From the NCBI RefSeq assembly GCF_026339995.1, contig NZ_JAPEPT010000001.1, forward strand, positions 942,501-1,006,500: a stretch of DNA of 64,000 nt, given 5' to 3'. Made by a program: the position numbers and the translations under genes. Under the pieces are notes generated by a model, which was given only the letters and a program-made list of their open reading frames with translations, did no database searches and was not told the origin of the DNA. The first letter of the stretch is position 1. The number at the start of each line of letters is the position of its first letter. Below are positions 43,193 to 51,601 of the stretch, piece after piece. The DNA is from Streptomyces sp. NBC_01481 (lineage in GTDB: Bacteria; Actinomycetota; Actinomycetes; Streptomycetales; Streptomycetaceae).

Positions 43193-43636
43193 TTACGGCA
43201 CCGCCGGGGCCTGGTCTCCCAGCATCCGCTTGAGCAGGTCCCGCAGCACCGTCCGCTCCTCCTCCGAGAGCTGGGCCAGCGGCTCGCGCGCGAAGTCCAG
43301 CGACTCCCGCAGCCGGCGAGCGGTGTCCTTGCCCTCCTCCGTCGGCGCGGCGAGCTTGACCCTGCGGTCGCCCGGATCGGGCCGCCGCTCCACCAGGCCG
43401 CGCGCCTCCAGCCGGTCGACGATGCCGGTGATGTTCGACGGCTCGCATTTCAGTGTCTGGGCGACCTGTCGCATGGGCAGGGGCTCAAGGGCCAGCAGTC
43501 CCAGTACCCGGGCCTGTGCCCCGGTGAGCGAGTGCTTGGCCGCGGCCTGCTCGTACTCCGTGTAGTAGCGGGCCACGACGGTGCCGATGAGCTCGACGAC
43601 TTCGCGGGTCAGGGGGTCTGTGCGTTCAGTGGCCAT
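43193..43636 (-). CDS. MarR-family regulator
   Basis: 147 aa, winged helix: LTGAQARVLGLLAL, MRQVAQTLKCEPSNITGIVD, RLEARGLVERRPDPGDRRVK. It is divergent from a CurA-like reductase, with Ohr farther on. The N-terminal sensing Cys of OhrR is not present (segment RYYTEYEQAAAKHS); the only Cys is in the recognition helix region. It is therefore more likely a ligand-responsive MarR than a peroxide sensor. ATG 43636 is taken; a GTG two codons upstream is possible. The 91-bp divergent gap has TTGACA at 43659 and an AT-rich stretch suitable for an operator. Confidence 0.85.
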   Translation of the reverse strand: MATERTDPLTREVVELIGTVVARYYTEYEQAAAKHSLTGAQARVLGLLALEPLPMRQVAQTLKCEPSNITGIVDRLEARGLVERRPDPGDRRVKLAAPTEEGKDTARRLRESLDFAREPLAQLSEEERTVLRDLLKRMLGDQAPAVP

Positions 43637-43727
43637 GGGCACCAGGATACCCAGTTACTTGACAACATGAAATATCGAGGCGCATGGTTGTTTCAGATGG
43701 TGAAGCTTTTTCTAGGAGGAACGCAGC

Positions 43728-44747
43728 ATGTCCACACTTCCCACGTCCAGTCGTGAATGGCACCTGATCGCCCGTCCGCACGGCTGGCCCAAGGCTGAGG
43801 ACTTCGCTCTGCGTGAGGCTCCGGTGACCGAGCCGGGCGAGGGCCGCATCCTCGTGCGCAACCACTACTTCTCGGTCGACCCGTACATGCGCGGCCGGAT
43901 GAACGACGTGAAGTCGTACACCCCGCCCTTCCAGCTCGACCACCCCATGGAGGGCGGCGCGGTCGGCGAGGTCATAGCCTCCAACGCCGAGGGCTTCGCC
44001 GTCGGCGACCACGTACTGCACGGGCTCGGCTGGCGCGAGTACGCCGAGGTGCCCGCCCAGTACGCCACCAAGGTCGACGCTTCCCTCGCCCCCCTCTCCA
44101 CGTACCTCGGTGTGCTGGGCATGACCGGCCTCACCGCCTACGCCGGTCTCTTCGACGTCGCCTCCTTCAAGGAGGGCGACGCGGTCTTCGTCTCCGGCGC
44201 GGCCGGTGCGGTGGGCAGCCAGGTCGGCCAGATGGCCAGGCTCAAGGGCGCCTCGCGGGTCATCGGCTCGGCCGGATCCGACGACAAGGTCAAGCTCCTC
44301 GTCGAGGAGTACGGCTTCGACGCGGCGTTCAACTACAAGAACGGCCCCGTCGCCGAGCAGCTGAAGCAGGCCGCCCCGGACGGCATCGACGTCTACTTCG
44401 ACAACGTCGGCGGGGACCACCTGGAGGCCGCGATCTCCTCGCTCAACGTGCAGGGCCGCGCGACCATCTGCGGCATGATCGCCCAGTACAACAACACCGA
44501 GCCGACGCCCGGCCCGCGCAATCTGGCCATGGTCATCGGCAAGCGGCTGCGTCTGCAGGGCATGCTCGTGAACGACCACAAGGACCTCCAGCCGGAGTTC
44601 GTCCGCGAGGTCGCGGGCTGGATCGCCTCCGGCGAGCTCAAGTACAACGAGACGGTCGTCGAGGGCATCGAGAACGGCTACGACGCGTTCCTCGGTCTGC
44701 TGCGCGGTGAGAACACCGGCAAGATGATCGTTTCGCTCACCCAGTAG
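43728..44747 (+). CDS. CurA-like NADP-dependent enone/alkenal reductase
   Basis: 339 aa, zinc-free MDR of the leukotriene-B4-dehydrogenase/curcumin reductase type: WHLIARPHGWP, FSVDPYMRGRMND, GMTGLTAYAGL, the NADPH loop VSGAAGAVGSQVGQ, YFDNVGGDHLEAAI. It reduces alpha,beta-unsaturated carbonyls, detoxifying reactive aldehydes or ketones. It has a strong TAGGAGGA Shine-Dalgarno. It is preceded by a divergent MarR gene and followed at 65 bp by ohr, forming a likely electrophile/peroxide defence unit. Confidence 0.9.
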   Translation: MSTLPTSSREWHLIARPHGWPKAEDFALREAPVTEPGEGRILVRNHYFSVDPYMRGRMNDVKSYTPPFQLDHPMEGGAVGEVIASNAEGFAVGDHVLHGLGWREYAEVPAQYATKVDASLAPLSTYLGVLGMTGLTAYAGLFDVASFKEGDAVFVSGAAGAVGSQVGQMARLKGASRVIGSAGSDDKVKLLVEEYGFDAAFNYKNGPVAEQLKQAAPDGIDVYFDNVGGDHLEAAISSLNVQGRATICGMIAQYNNTEPTPGPRNLAMVIGKRLRLQGMLVNDHKDLQPEFVREVAGWIASGELKYNETVVEGIENGYDAFLGLLRGENTGKMIVSLTQ

Positions 44748-44812
44748 TCTCGACCTCAGCCACCGCGGTCGTGGGCGCGAGCCGCGGTGAACCAGCAGGA
44801 GGAAATCTCTTC

Positions 44813-45235
44813 ATGTCCATCCAGCATTCCGACGTCCTCTACACCGCCGTCGCCACCGCGGAGAACGGCCGTGACGGCCGCGTCGCCACGCACGACGGTC
44901 AGCTCGATGTGGTCGTCAACCCGCCGAAGGAGATGGGCGGTTCCGGCGCGGGCACCAACCCGGAGCAGCTCTTCGCCGCCGGTTTCAGCGCCTGCTTCCA
45001 GGGTGCGCTGGGTGTCGTCGCCCGCCAGGAGAAGGCCGACATCTCCGGCTCGACGGTCACCGCCGAGGTCGGCATCGGCAAGAACGACGAGGGCTTCGGG
45101 ATCATCGTCAAGATCTCCGCGACGATACCGAACGTCGACGCCGCCACCGCCAAGGACCTGATCGAGAAGGCCCACCAGGTCTGCCCGTACTCCAAGGCGA
45201 CCCGCGGCAACATCACGGTCGACCTCGCGGTCTGA
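44813..45235 (+). CDS. ohr: Organic hydroperoxide resistance protein (Ohr)
   Basis: 140 aa. Ohr/OsmC fold with both catalytic cysteines: Cys61 in GFSACFQGAL and Cys124 in HQVCPYSKATRG; the motif NPEQLFAAG is typical. It reduces organic hydroperoxides with thiols in the cytoplasm. ATG follows AGGAGGAAAT. It is downstream of the CurA-like gene and ends before a strong bidirectional terminator. Confidence 0.93.
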   Translation: MSIQHSDVLYTAVATAENGRDGRVATHDGQLDVVVNPPKEMGGSGAGTNPEQLFAAGFSACFQGALGVVARQEKADISGSTVTAEVGIGKNDEGFGIIVKISATIPNVDAATAKDLIEKAHQVCPYSKATRGNITVDLAV

Positions 45236-45252
45236 TCGCCTCACGGCATACG

Positions 45253-45286
45253 AGAGGGCCGCACCCCGGCGGGGGTGCGGCCCTCT
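45253..45286. terminator. Bidirectional terminator between ohr and M14 peptidase
   Basis: A 15-bp perfect stem (45253-45267 with 45272-45286) with a 4-base loop. It separates two convergent genes. The T-run is short, as usual in Streptomyces. Confidence 0.75.
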
Positions 45287-45316
45287 TCGCATGCTCAGTG
45301 CGTCAGCCTTGCATGC

Positions 45317-47878
45317 TCAATGCGTCAGCAGCGCCCGGCCGACCTGTGCGAACACGCCCTTGGGGTGGTCGCGGAACAGCGGCTCGGTGCCGAACAGCAC
45401 CACCGGCGCGCCCTTGGCGCTGACGCCGCTGACGATCGACGCCTGTCCGGCAGCGTCCTTCGGGCCGCCCTTGCCGTCCTCCGTCGTACGCCAGTGGCCC
45501 GCGACAAGCGGGTTCCCGGCGGCGTACGACTGCTCGACCCGCACGCCCGGGCCCAGGTCGGTGAACCAGAGCGGCGAGTAGACGAAGGTGTGCGCGAGCG
45601 CGCCGCCGGTGACCGGGCTGCCGGCCGCATTGGCCACCCGGACCACGCCGTTGGCATCGCCGTTGCCCGCCACCGGCTTGGCGGCGAGCAGCCCCGCGCC
45701 GGTGTTGAAGGCGGCGCCGCCCGCGCCGAGACCGACGACACCGCCGCCGCGCTTGAGGAAGGCGTCCAGCGCGCCGCGGGCCTTAGGGTTCAGACTCCCG
45801 TACTCCAGACCGCTCGACACATACAGCGCATCCGTGGTCGACCAGTCGTAACCCGTGTTGAGCGTGGCCGTCGACACCGGCCGGACCTCGAAGCCCATCT
45901 CGCGCAGCGCGAACAGCTCACCCGCCGTCACCGCCGCCGCCACCCGGGTCCGCTTCAGCAGCGCCGTGCCCTTCTCCCTGGTCGCCGGGAAAGCGACCCC
46001 GAGGCGATCGGCGAGCACGGATGCCACCGCGCGGGCCGAACCGGGCACCACCGCCGAGCCGTCCGCCGCGCGCCGCACCCGCACGCCCTGCGCGAGCAGG
46101 GAGTTGAGCGCGGCGATCTCCTTCGGGTCGTCGAGCCGCAGCCGCAGGTCCCCGAAGGGGGCGACATGGCCGGTGGGTGCCGCGGCATGCACCGGGCGGC
46201 CCACGACACGCAGTTCGCCCGTGGCGGCCTTGTCGACCCTCGCGCCCCACAGCAGCCCGAGACTCCAGCCCGAGATGTCATACATCGTGGCGACATCCGC
46301 GCTGATGTCCCGGCCCTCGGCCAGGATCACATTGGCGATGGCGCGCTTGGACTGGTGCATGTCGACGACATACGAACCCGCCGGGTAGACGCGGCCGGCA
46401 AGCCGGAAGGGCAGCAGCGCCCGCACCACCCGTACGTCATTGGCGACCAGATGGTCCACGAGCCGGGCCGCCGCGGTCGCCGACCTCTGACCCCGACCGG
46501 CCGGAATGACATACGCGCGCGGGAAGGTCGTCGTGTACACATCCTCGGGACCGATGCCCGGCACACCCGGCACGGTCTTCTCCGACACCGGCCGCTGCGC
46601 CTCGCCCGCCGCGGCCCGCCGGAACGTCTCGATCTGGTCGGCGATCACCGAAGTGCGGTGCGTGCGCGTGTAGTCGAGGGTCGCGCGCATTGCCGCGCCC
46701 GCGACGGCGGTGTTGATCGCGGCCCGGCGGCGCAGTTCGGCCACCGGCAGCGAGTCGTACTCCTCGTTGTTGACCGCCATCGGGAACTCGACGGTGTGCG
46801 CGGCCACCGCGCCCTGGAAGGGCATGTACTGCGGGGTGAAGATCGGCGGCCAGTCGTCCCAGCCCTCCTCTTGGTCCCGGAAGGGGATGACCGCGGGCTC
46901 GACGCCGTCCTTCGCGGGCGTGTAGCCGAGCCCGTTGACCGCCTTCTCCATTCCCAGGGCGTTGGCGTAGGCGTTCTTCAGAAAGAGGTCGTACTCGTAG
47001 TTCTCGCCGTGCGGCGGGGTCGTCGGCTCGATCAGCGTGCCGTTGACGTAGCCGTGCAGATCGAGCATGAGGGCAGGCTGCTTGTCGATGGCGATCTGCC
47101 GGATGGCGCGCGCCTCGGGCTGGGATCCCGTGATGAAGTCGCGGTTCAGGTCGAAGCCGTTGGCATTCGTACGGGTTCCGGCGATGCGGCCGTCCGGGTT
47201 GGCCGTCACATTGAGATGGACGCGGTTCTTCGACAGCAGCTCGCGGGTCGTCGCGTCCTTGGCCTTCGCCAGCCGCTCGATGAGGTGCAGGGCGGCGTCC
47301 GTGCCCTCCCACTCGTTGCCGTGGATGTTGTTGTTGATGAACACCGGCGTCTTGTACGAGGCCTTGATGCGCCTGTCCTTGGCCGCGGCGGCGGGGGAGT
47401 TCTCGATGCGCTCCCGCATCCGCTCCTGCTCCCGCACCTGCCCGGAGCTCTCGGGCGCGGTGACGGTGACGAGATACAGCTCGTGTCCACCGGCGGAGTG
47501 ACCGGCGACCTCGACGCTGACCCGGTCGCCCAGCTTCTGCAGGGCGTTGAGCCTCGGTGCGAGCGAGTGGTACGGCGCGAGCCCCAGCTTTATCGACTTG
47601 TCGGCCGGGTTCACGGGCGGTACGTCGAGGACGGTACGCCGCGGATAGCCGCCGCTCTTCGCGAGCCCGGGGGTCGTTCCTGTTCCGGTCCGCAGGGCGT
47701 TGACGGCGGCCGAGAGGGGAGTCCTCGCGACCTCGGTGTCGCGTCCGCCCCCTTCGCGGACGGGATGCGGAGAGTCGCGACCCGGTGCGCCGGGGACGGC
47801 GGTCGCGGGCGGCGGCGCGAGTAACAGCGCACCGGCGAGCGCCGCGGTGGCGGCCAGGGCGGGTCGGGGAATGCCCAT
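45317..47878 (-). CDS. Secreted M14 zinc carboxypeptidase-like protein
   Basis: 853 aa. A signal peptide (MGIPRPALAATAALAGALLLA) is followed by an M14 domain: IHGNEWEG (HxxE zinc ligands), NPDGRIAGTRTNANGFDLNRDF, LMLDLHGYVNGT (third ligand) and HTVEFPM (candidate general-base Glu). The C-terminal half (about 430-853) contains a second alpha/beta region resembling a glutamine-amidotransferase fold (FLKRGGGVVGLG) of unknown role. It would digest peptides or wall fragments outside the cell. ATG 47878 is taken for its GGAGG at good distance; the frame extends 13 codons upstream. Confidence 0.87.
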   Translation of the reverse strand: MGIPRPALAATAALAGALLLAPPPATAVPGAPGRDSPHPVREGGGRDTEVARTPLSAAVNALRTGTGTTPGLAKSGGYPRRTVLDVPPVNPADKSIKLGLAPYHSLAPRLNALQKLGDRVSVEVAGHSAGGHELYLVTVTAPESSGQVREQERMRERIENSPAAAAKDRRIKASYKTPVFINNNIHGNEWEGTDAALHLIERLAKAKDATTRELLSKNRVHLNVTANPDGRIAGTRTNANGFDLNRDFITGSQPEARAIRQIAIDKQPALMLDLHGYVNGTLIEPTTPPHGENYEYDLFLKNAYANALGMEKAVNGLGYTPAKDGVEPAVIPFRDQEEGWDDWPPIFTPQYMPFQGAVAAHTVEFPMAVNNEEYDSLPVAELRRRAAINTAVAGAAMRATLDYTRTHRTSVIADQIETFRRAAAGEAQRPVSEKTVPGVPGIGPEDVYTTTFPRAYVIPAGRGQRSATAAARLVDHLVANDVRVVRALLPFRLAGRVYPAGSYVVDMHQSKRAIANVILAEGRDISADVATMYDISGWSLGLLWGARVDKAATGELRVVGRPVHAAAPTGHVAPFGDLRLRLDDPKEIAALNSLLAQGVRVRRAADGSAVVPGSARAVASVLADRLGVAFPATREKGTALLKRTRVAAAVTAGELFALREMGFEVRPVSTATLNTGYDWSTTDALYVSSGLEYGSLNPKARGALDAFLKRGGGVVGLGAGGAAFNTGAGLLAAKPVAGNGDANGVVRVANAAGSPVTGGALAHTFVYSPLWFTDLGPGVRVEQSYAAGNPLVAGHWRTTEDGKGGPKDAAGQASIVSGVSAKGAPVVLFGTEPLFRDHPKGVFAQVGRALLTH

Positions 47879-47988
47879 GCGTGCGTGCCTCCATGGTGTC
47901 GAAAAATCGAACAGCACAACGATCAGTACGCAGGGGTCTACCGGATCCGACTGCCCGGCAACAAGAGGCCCCCGATAGGCTGAGCCTC

Positions 47989-48780
47989 ATGCGTGATCTT
48001 GGGGTGGGCTTCGGCTACTTGGTGAAAGGACAGCGCTGGGTCACCGGGCACGGCCGGTGGTTCGGCTTCGGGCTGCTGCCCGGGCTTGTGGCCATGGTGC
48101 TGTACGCGGCCGCGCTGGTCGGACTCGGCTACGGCGCCGACGATCTCACGGCATGGGCGACACCCTTCGCCGACGACTGGTCCTCGCCCTGGCAGGGCCT
48201 GTTCCGCGGTTTTCTGACCGCCCTCGTCGTCGGCTTCGGGCTGTTCACCGCGGTGATCACCTTCACCGCGGTGACCCTGCTGATCGGCCAGCCCTTCTAC
48301 GAGTCGCTGTCCGAGCAGGTCGACCGCACCGAAGGCGGAGACGTACCCGAGTCCGGGCTGCCGCTGCGGCGGGAGCTGTGGATCTCCGCCCGCGACTCGC
48401 TGCGGGTTCTGACGCGCGTCGTGCTGTACGGAGTCCTGCTCTTCGCCCTCGGCTTCGTCCCGGTCGTCGGCCAGACCGTGGTCCCGGTGATCGGCTTCTG
48501 CGTCTCGGGCTTCTTCCTCGCGGAGGAGCTCACCGCGGTCGCCCTCCAGCGGCGCGGAATCGAGCTCAAGGAACGCCTCGCTCTGCTGCGCGGCCGCAGG
48601 CTGCTCACCCTCGGCTTCGGGGTTCCGCTCACGCTGGCCTTCCTGGTGCCCTTCGTCGCGGTGTTCCTGATGCCGGGGGCGGTGGCGGGGGCGACGCTGA
48701 TGGTGCGGGACCTGGTGGCGCCGCCGGACGACGACGGGGCGCCGGGGGCGGGCGCGCCGTTCAGCCTGAACAAGGGGTAG
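47989..48780 (+). CDS. EI24/CysZ-family membrane protein
   Basis: 263 aa with about four membrane spans: GLLPGLVAMVLYAAALVGL, LVVGFGLFTAVITFTAVTLL, then VLYGVLLFALGFVPVVGQTVVPV and GFGVPLTLAFLVPFVAVF. The EI24 segment YESLSEQVD-RTEGG follows helix 2. CysZ relatives move sulfate, but for actinobacterial members function is unproved. It appears leaderless: TAGGCT (-10) lies seven bases before the start of transcription at the ATG. About 207 bp of repeat-rich DNA follow. Confidence 0.85.
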   Translation: MRDLGVGFGYLVKGQRWVTGHGRWFGFGLLPGLVAMVLYAAALVGLGYGADDLTAWATPFADDWSSPWQGLFRGFLTALVVGFGLFTAVITFTAVTLLIGQPFYESLSEQVDRTEGGDVPESGLPLRRELWISARDSLRVLTRVVLYGVLLFALGFVPVVGQTVVPVIGFCVSGFFLAEELTAVALQRRGIELKERLALLRGRRLLTLGFGVPLTLAFLVPFVAVFLMPGAVAGATLMVRDLVAPPDDDGAPGAGAPFSLNKG

Positions 48781-48894
48781 GCGTGCGGGGTGCGGGTCGC
48801 CTGCGGCGGGCTTGTTCCCCACCCCGCCGCTTCCCGCTGTGACATTCTGCGGCTCCGCCGCGTGGGGGCTCCGCCCCGGACCGCGCGCCTCAAA

Positions 48895-48933
48895 CTCCCC
48901 CAGACTTCGTCCGGGGGGACCCCCACGGGGCTG
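48895..48933 (+). repeat. Dispersed repeat, 39 bases
   Basis: This 39-mer recurs inverted at 53349-53387 with one mismatch. It is in the gap 48781-48987, which holds no gene. It belongs to the GC-rich repeats frequent in Streptomyces intergenic regions. Confidence 0.6.
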
Positions 48934-48987
48934 ACATGTGCGGCTGGGCCGCACAATGCAGCCCGTCCGGAGGTTGAGGAGCACGCC

Positions 48988-49704
48988 CTACAACCGGAGC
49001 TCCGCCGCCGCCAAGCCCGGCGTCTCCGCGCCCGCCGTGGCGAGCAGCGCACCGTCCGGCCCCCAGATCGCGCTGCCGCCCCCGCACTCCCCGGCCTCGC
49101 TCCCGCCCACCGGGTTCGCGAGCAGCACATACAGCCCGTTGTCCCGAGCCCGGACCGGGTAGACCGACTCGAACGAGTCATTGCCCACTTCAAGCGCCGA
49201 ACTCGCCACATATACCCGGCAGTTGTCGGCACGGGCCCGCTGGGCGAGCTCCGGGAAGCGGTTGTCGTAGCAGATCGTCATCGCGAACCGTACGCCGTCG
49301 AGCGTGAACCGTCCGTCCTCGGTGCCGGCCTCGAAGAGGTCGAGCTCGTCCCCGTACGGATGCAGCTTGTCGTAGCGGGCGAGCAGTTCGCCGTTCGGGC
49401 CGAGGGCGAGCGAGGCGATGGTGGGCCGTCCGCCGGGGGTGCGGGCCGCGCAGTTGACGACCGCCGCGGTGGAGGTGGCGCGGCACGCGTCCCTGACCGG
49501 CTCAAGACGCGGATCGTCCGGCGCCACGCACAGCTCCGGGTCCTCGGCGATCAGCTTCAGCTCGTAGCCCGTCACCGCCAGCTCGGGGAAGACGACGAGC
49601 CGGGCGCCCTGCGCGGACGCCGCCCGGATCAGGGCGGACATGGAACGGACGTTGGCCTCGATGTCACCGGGTACTGGTGTGAACTGCCCTGCCGCTGTCT
49701 TCAT
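48988..49704 (-). CDS. Carbon-nitrogen hydrolase (nitrilase superfamily)
   Basis: About 238 aa. The Glu-Lys-Cys triad is present: Glu in VVFPELAVTGYE, Lys in ARYDKLHPYGDE, Cys in MTICYDNRFPE. The closest well-known classes are omega-amidases and carbamoyl amidases acting on small amides. There is no signal peptide. ATG 49704 is taken with GGGA upstream; an ATG at 49716 is possible. It is downstream of a hairpin ending the preceding minus-strand gene. Confidence 0.87.
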   Translation of the reverse strand: MKTAAGQFTPVPGDIEANVRSMSALIRAASAQGARLVVFPELAVTGYELKLIAEDPELCVAPDDPRLEPVRDACRATSTAAVVNCAARTPGGRPTIASLALGPNGELLARYDKLHPYGDELDLFEAGTEDGRFTLDGVRFAMTICYDNRFPELAQRARADNCRVYVASSALEVGNDSFESVYPVRARDNGLYVLLANPVGGSEAGECGGGSAIWGPDGALLATAGAETPGLAAAELRL

Positions 49705-49726
49705 GCGTCCCATCATCGGACACGGC

Positions 49727-49752
49727 CTCCCCCAGGTGCCGTGCTGGGGGAG
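49727..49752 (-). terminator. Hairpin after secreted protein gene
   Basis: CTCCCCCAG and CTGGGGGAG pair perfectly over 9 bp with an 8-base loop, 14 bases after the stop of the next minus-strand gene and just upstream of the nitrilase start. Confidence 0.5.
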
Positions 49753-49765
49753 ACCGCCGTCGGCC

Positions 49766-51235
49766 TCAGCTCACATTGAGCGCCGCGTCGTCGACGACGA
49801 ACGACGTCTGCAGCTGGGAGCCTTCCGTGCCGGTGAACTTGAGCGTGACACTCTGCCCGGCGTACGCGCCGAGGTTGAAGCTGCGCTGGGTGTAGCCGCT
49901 CGCCGCGTTCAGGTTGGAGTACGTGGCGAGCGTGGACAGGACCGTGCCGCTGCTGCTCAGGACCTGGACCTTGAGGGTGTCGTAGGCCGTGCTCGTGGTC
50001 GTCTCGGCCGTGTCGATGTGCAGATGGAAGCTGAGCGTCGCACTGGTGCAGCCGGAAGGGATGGTCACCGACTGGGACAGGGTGTCGGTGTGCGCGGAGC
50101 CGTAGCCGTTCAGCCAGGCCTTGTAGGAGCCGGTACGGGCGGCCTCACCGCTGTCGGCGGTGATGACGCCGGCGGTCGCGGACCAGGAGGCGGCGCCGGA
50201 CTCGAAACCGGGGTTGGCGATGAGCTGGGCGGCGGTGCAGGTGCCGCCACCGCCACCTCCCCCGCCCGTGCCGCCGGAGAGCCACTCGGTGGCGTTGAGG
50301 GCGAGCGCGGCGTTGGTGCCCGCGGTGTCGTTCCAGCCGTCGTAGAGGGTGTTGCCGGACTGGCCGGTGCCGTCGTCGATGGGCGAACTGTCGCCCCAGA
50401 CCGCGACCCGGCCGCTGCCGAAGGTGCTGGTGGCGAAGAAGGCGCCGGTGTTGCCCGAGTATCCCGTGCGGTAGACCAGGCCCTTGACGGCCGGATTGTC
50501 GGCGGGCTTGAGCGTGACGGTCGTACCGCTGCGGATGATGCTGCCGGTGACCTTGCCGAAGGGGCCGTTGAGCACCGGGTTGGTGGTGTCGCTGATGGCA
50601 CGCGGGTTGTTGGTGGAGATGGACAGCGTGTCGACGGAGAACCCGAACGGGTCGGTGCTGTCGACGCTGTTGTTGCTCATCAGGTCGTTGATGACCTCGA
50701 CGGCGTCGTAGCCGTCGTTGTTGCGGTCGGCCCCGGTGTGGTCGGAGACCAGGAAGAGCCCGCCGCCGTTCTGCACGAACTTCATGACAGCGGTCTTCTC
50801 GGCCGCGGTGAGCAGGACGTTCGGCTCGGGCAGCACGAAGGTGTCGAAGTTCTGCAGGTCGAGCGCGGCGGTGGTGCCGTACGTGATGCTGTTGCCGGAA
50901 GGCAGCGTCTTGAGCTGGTAGTTGCCGGTCTTCTGCAGCGCGACACCCCAGGCAGAGATGGCGCCGGTCCAGTCGGTCTCCGCGGAGGGCGTCGCGTCCT
51001 GCCCCAGCGGGTCGGGCTGGCTGGTACCGATGATCCAGTCGGCGTTGCCGGCGGTCTCGGCCTTGCTGTTGTCGAAGAGAACCCGGTGGGGAGTGGCGGC
51101 GACCGCGGCGGGGGCGGTGGCGGCCTGAACGGTGGTTCCGGCGACGAGGGCGGCGAAGACGGCGAGGGCGCTGACGAGTCCGCGTCCGGGTCTTCTGGAG
51201 CTGTTGGACCTTCTGGAACCTCGGAATCCGAGCAT
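49766..51235 (-). CDS. Secreted protein with GATase-like fold and C-terminal beta domain
   Basis: 489 aa. A long signal peptide ([20 protein letters not shown]) is followed by a domain (about 45-330) resembling class-I glutamine-amidotransferase-like/DUF4350 folds ([23 protein letters not shown] region, [20 protein letters not shown]), a Gly-rich linker (GTGGGGGGGGT), and a beta-sandwich (about 345-489, [11 protein letters not shown]...[11 protein letters not shown]) like a carbohydrate-binding or jelly-roll module. It is probably an extracellular hydrolase or binding protein; I cannot name the substrate. ATG follows GGAGGTACT. Confidence 0.75.
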   Translation of the reverse strand: MLGFRGSRRSNSSRRPGRGLVSALAVFAALVAGTTVQAATAPAAVAATPHRVLFDNSKAETAGNADWIIGTSQPDPLGQDATPSAETDWTGAISAWGVALQKTGNYQLKTLPSGNSITYGTTAALDLQNFDTFVLPEPNVLLTAAEKTAVMKFVQNGGGLFLVSDHTGADRNNDGYDAVEVINDLMSNNSVDSTDPFGFSVDTLSISTNNPRAISDTTNPVLNGPFGKVTGSIIRSGTTVTLKPADNPAVKGLVYRTGYSGNTGAFFATSTFGSGRVAVWGDSSPIDDGTGQSGNTLYDGWNDTAGTNAALALNATEWLSGGTGGGGGGGGTCTAAQLIANPGFESGAASWSATAGVITADSGEAARTGSYKAWLNGYGSAHTDTLSQSVTIPSGCTSATLSFHLHIDTAETTTSTAYDTLKVQVLSSSGTVLSTLATYSNLNAASGYTQRSFNLGAYAGQSVTLKFTGTEGSQLQTSFVVDDAALNVS

Positions 51236-51391
51236 CCGGCAGTACCTCCGTGAGGGGTGGGGAGAGGCGGTGCGGGCGTCGATTCTGCGCGCGTAGAACA
51301 GCGGGCGGCGAACCGCGGGACGACGCGCGCTTGAACGGTACATGGCGAACCCGGTACCAACAATGGCTTGTTTCGCCCATGGACCCCCGCG

Positions 51392-51439
51392 CCTCAAACG
51401 CCGGCTGGGCCTCACTTTCAGCCCGTCCGGCGTTTGAGG
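51392..51439. terminator. Inverted repeat between minus-strand genes
   Basis: A 13-bp perfect stem (51392-51404 with 51427-51439) with a 22-base spacer. It ends the pyroglutamyl-peptidase-like transcript or stabilises it. This motif is a common Streptomyces intergenic sequence. Confidence 0.45.
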
Positions 51440-51533
51440 ACATGCGGCCGAAGGTCGCATACGGGGGTCTGGGGGCTTGCCCCCAGTTCGGGATGGGGGC
51501 ACCTCCCACGGCCGCCAGGCCGTAGGGGGAGGG
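51419..51533 (+). repeat. 115-base copy of long inverted repeat (left)
   Basis: It matches the reverse complement of 53209-53324 except for one extra G there. The pair flanks the pyroglutamyl-peptidase-like gene and the TetR remnant in opposite orientation. The rest of the 366-bp gap 51236-51601 has no gene. Confidence 0.85.
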
Positions 51534-51601
51534 CGGGTAGGGGCTGTATCGATGTGCGGCTCCGCCGCGTGGGGCCCGCCGCAGGCGCACCCCGTTCCGG
51601 C

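Noticed and set aside
45275..47824. 849-aa plus-strand open frame
   Set aside because: Antisense to the M14 peptidase gene; Arg/Gly/Val-rich without domain motifs.
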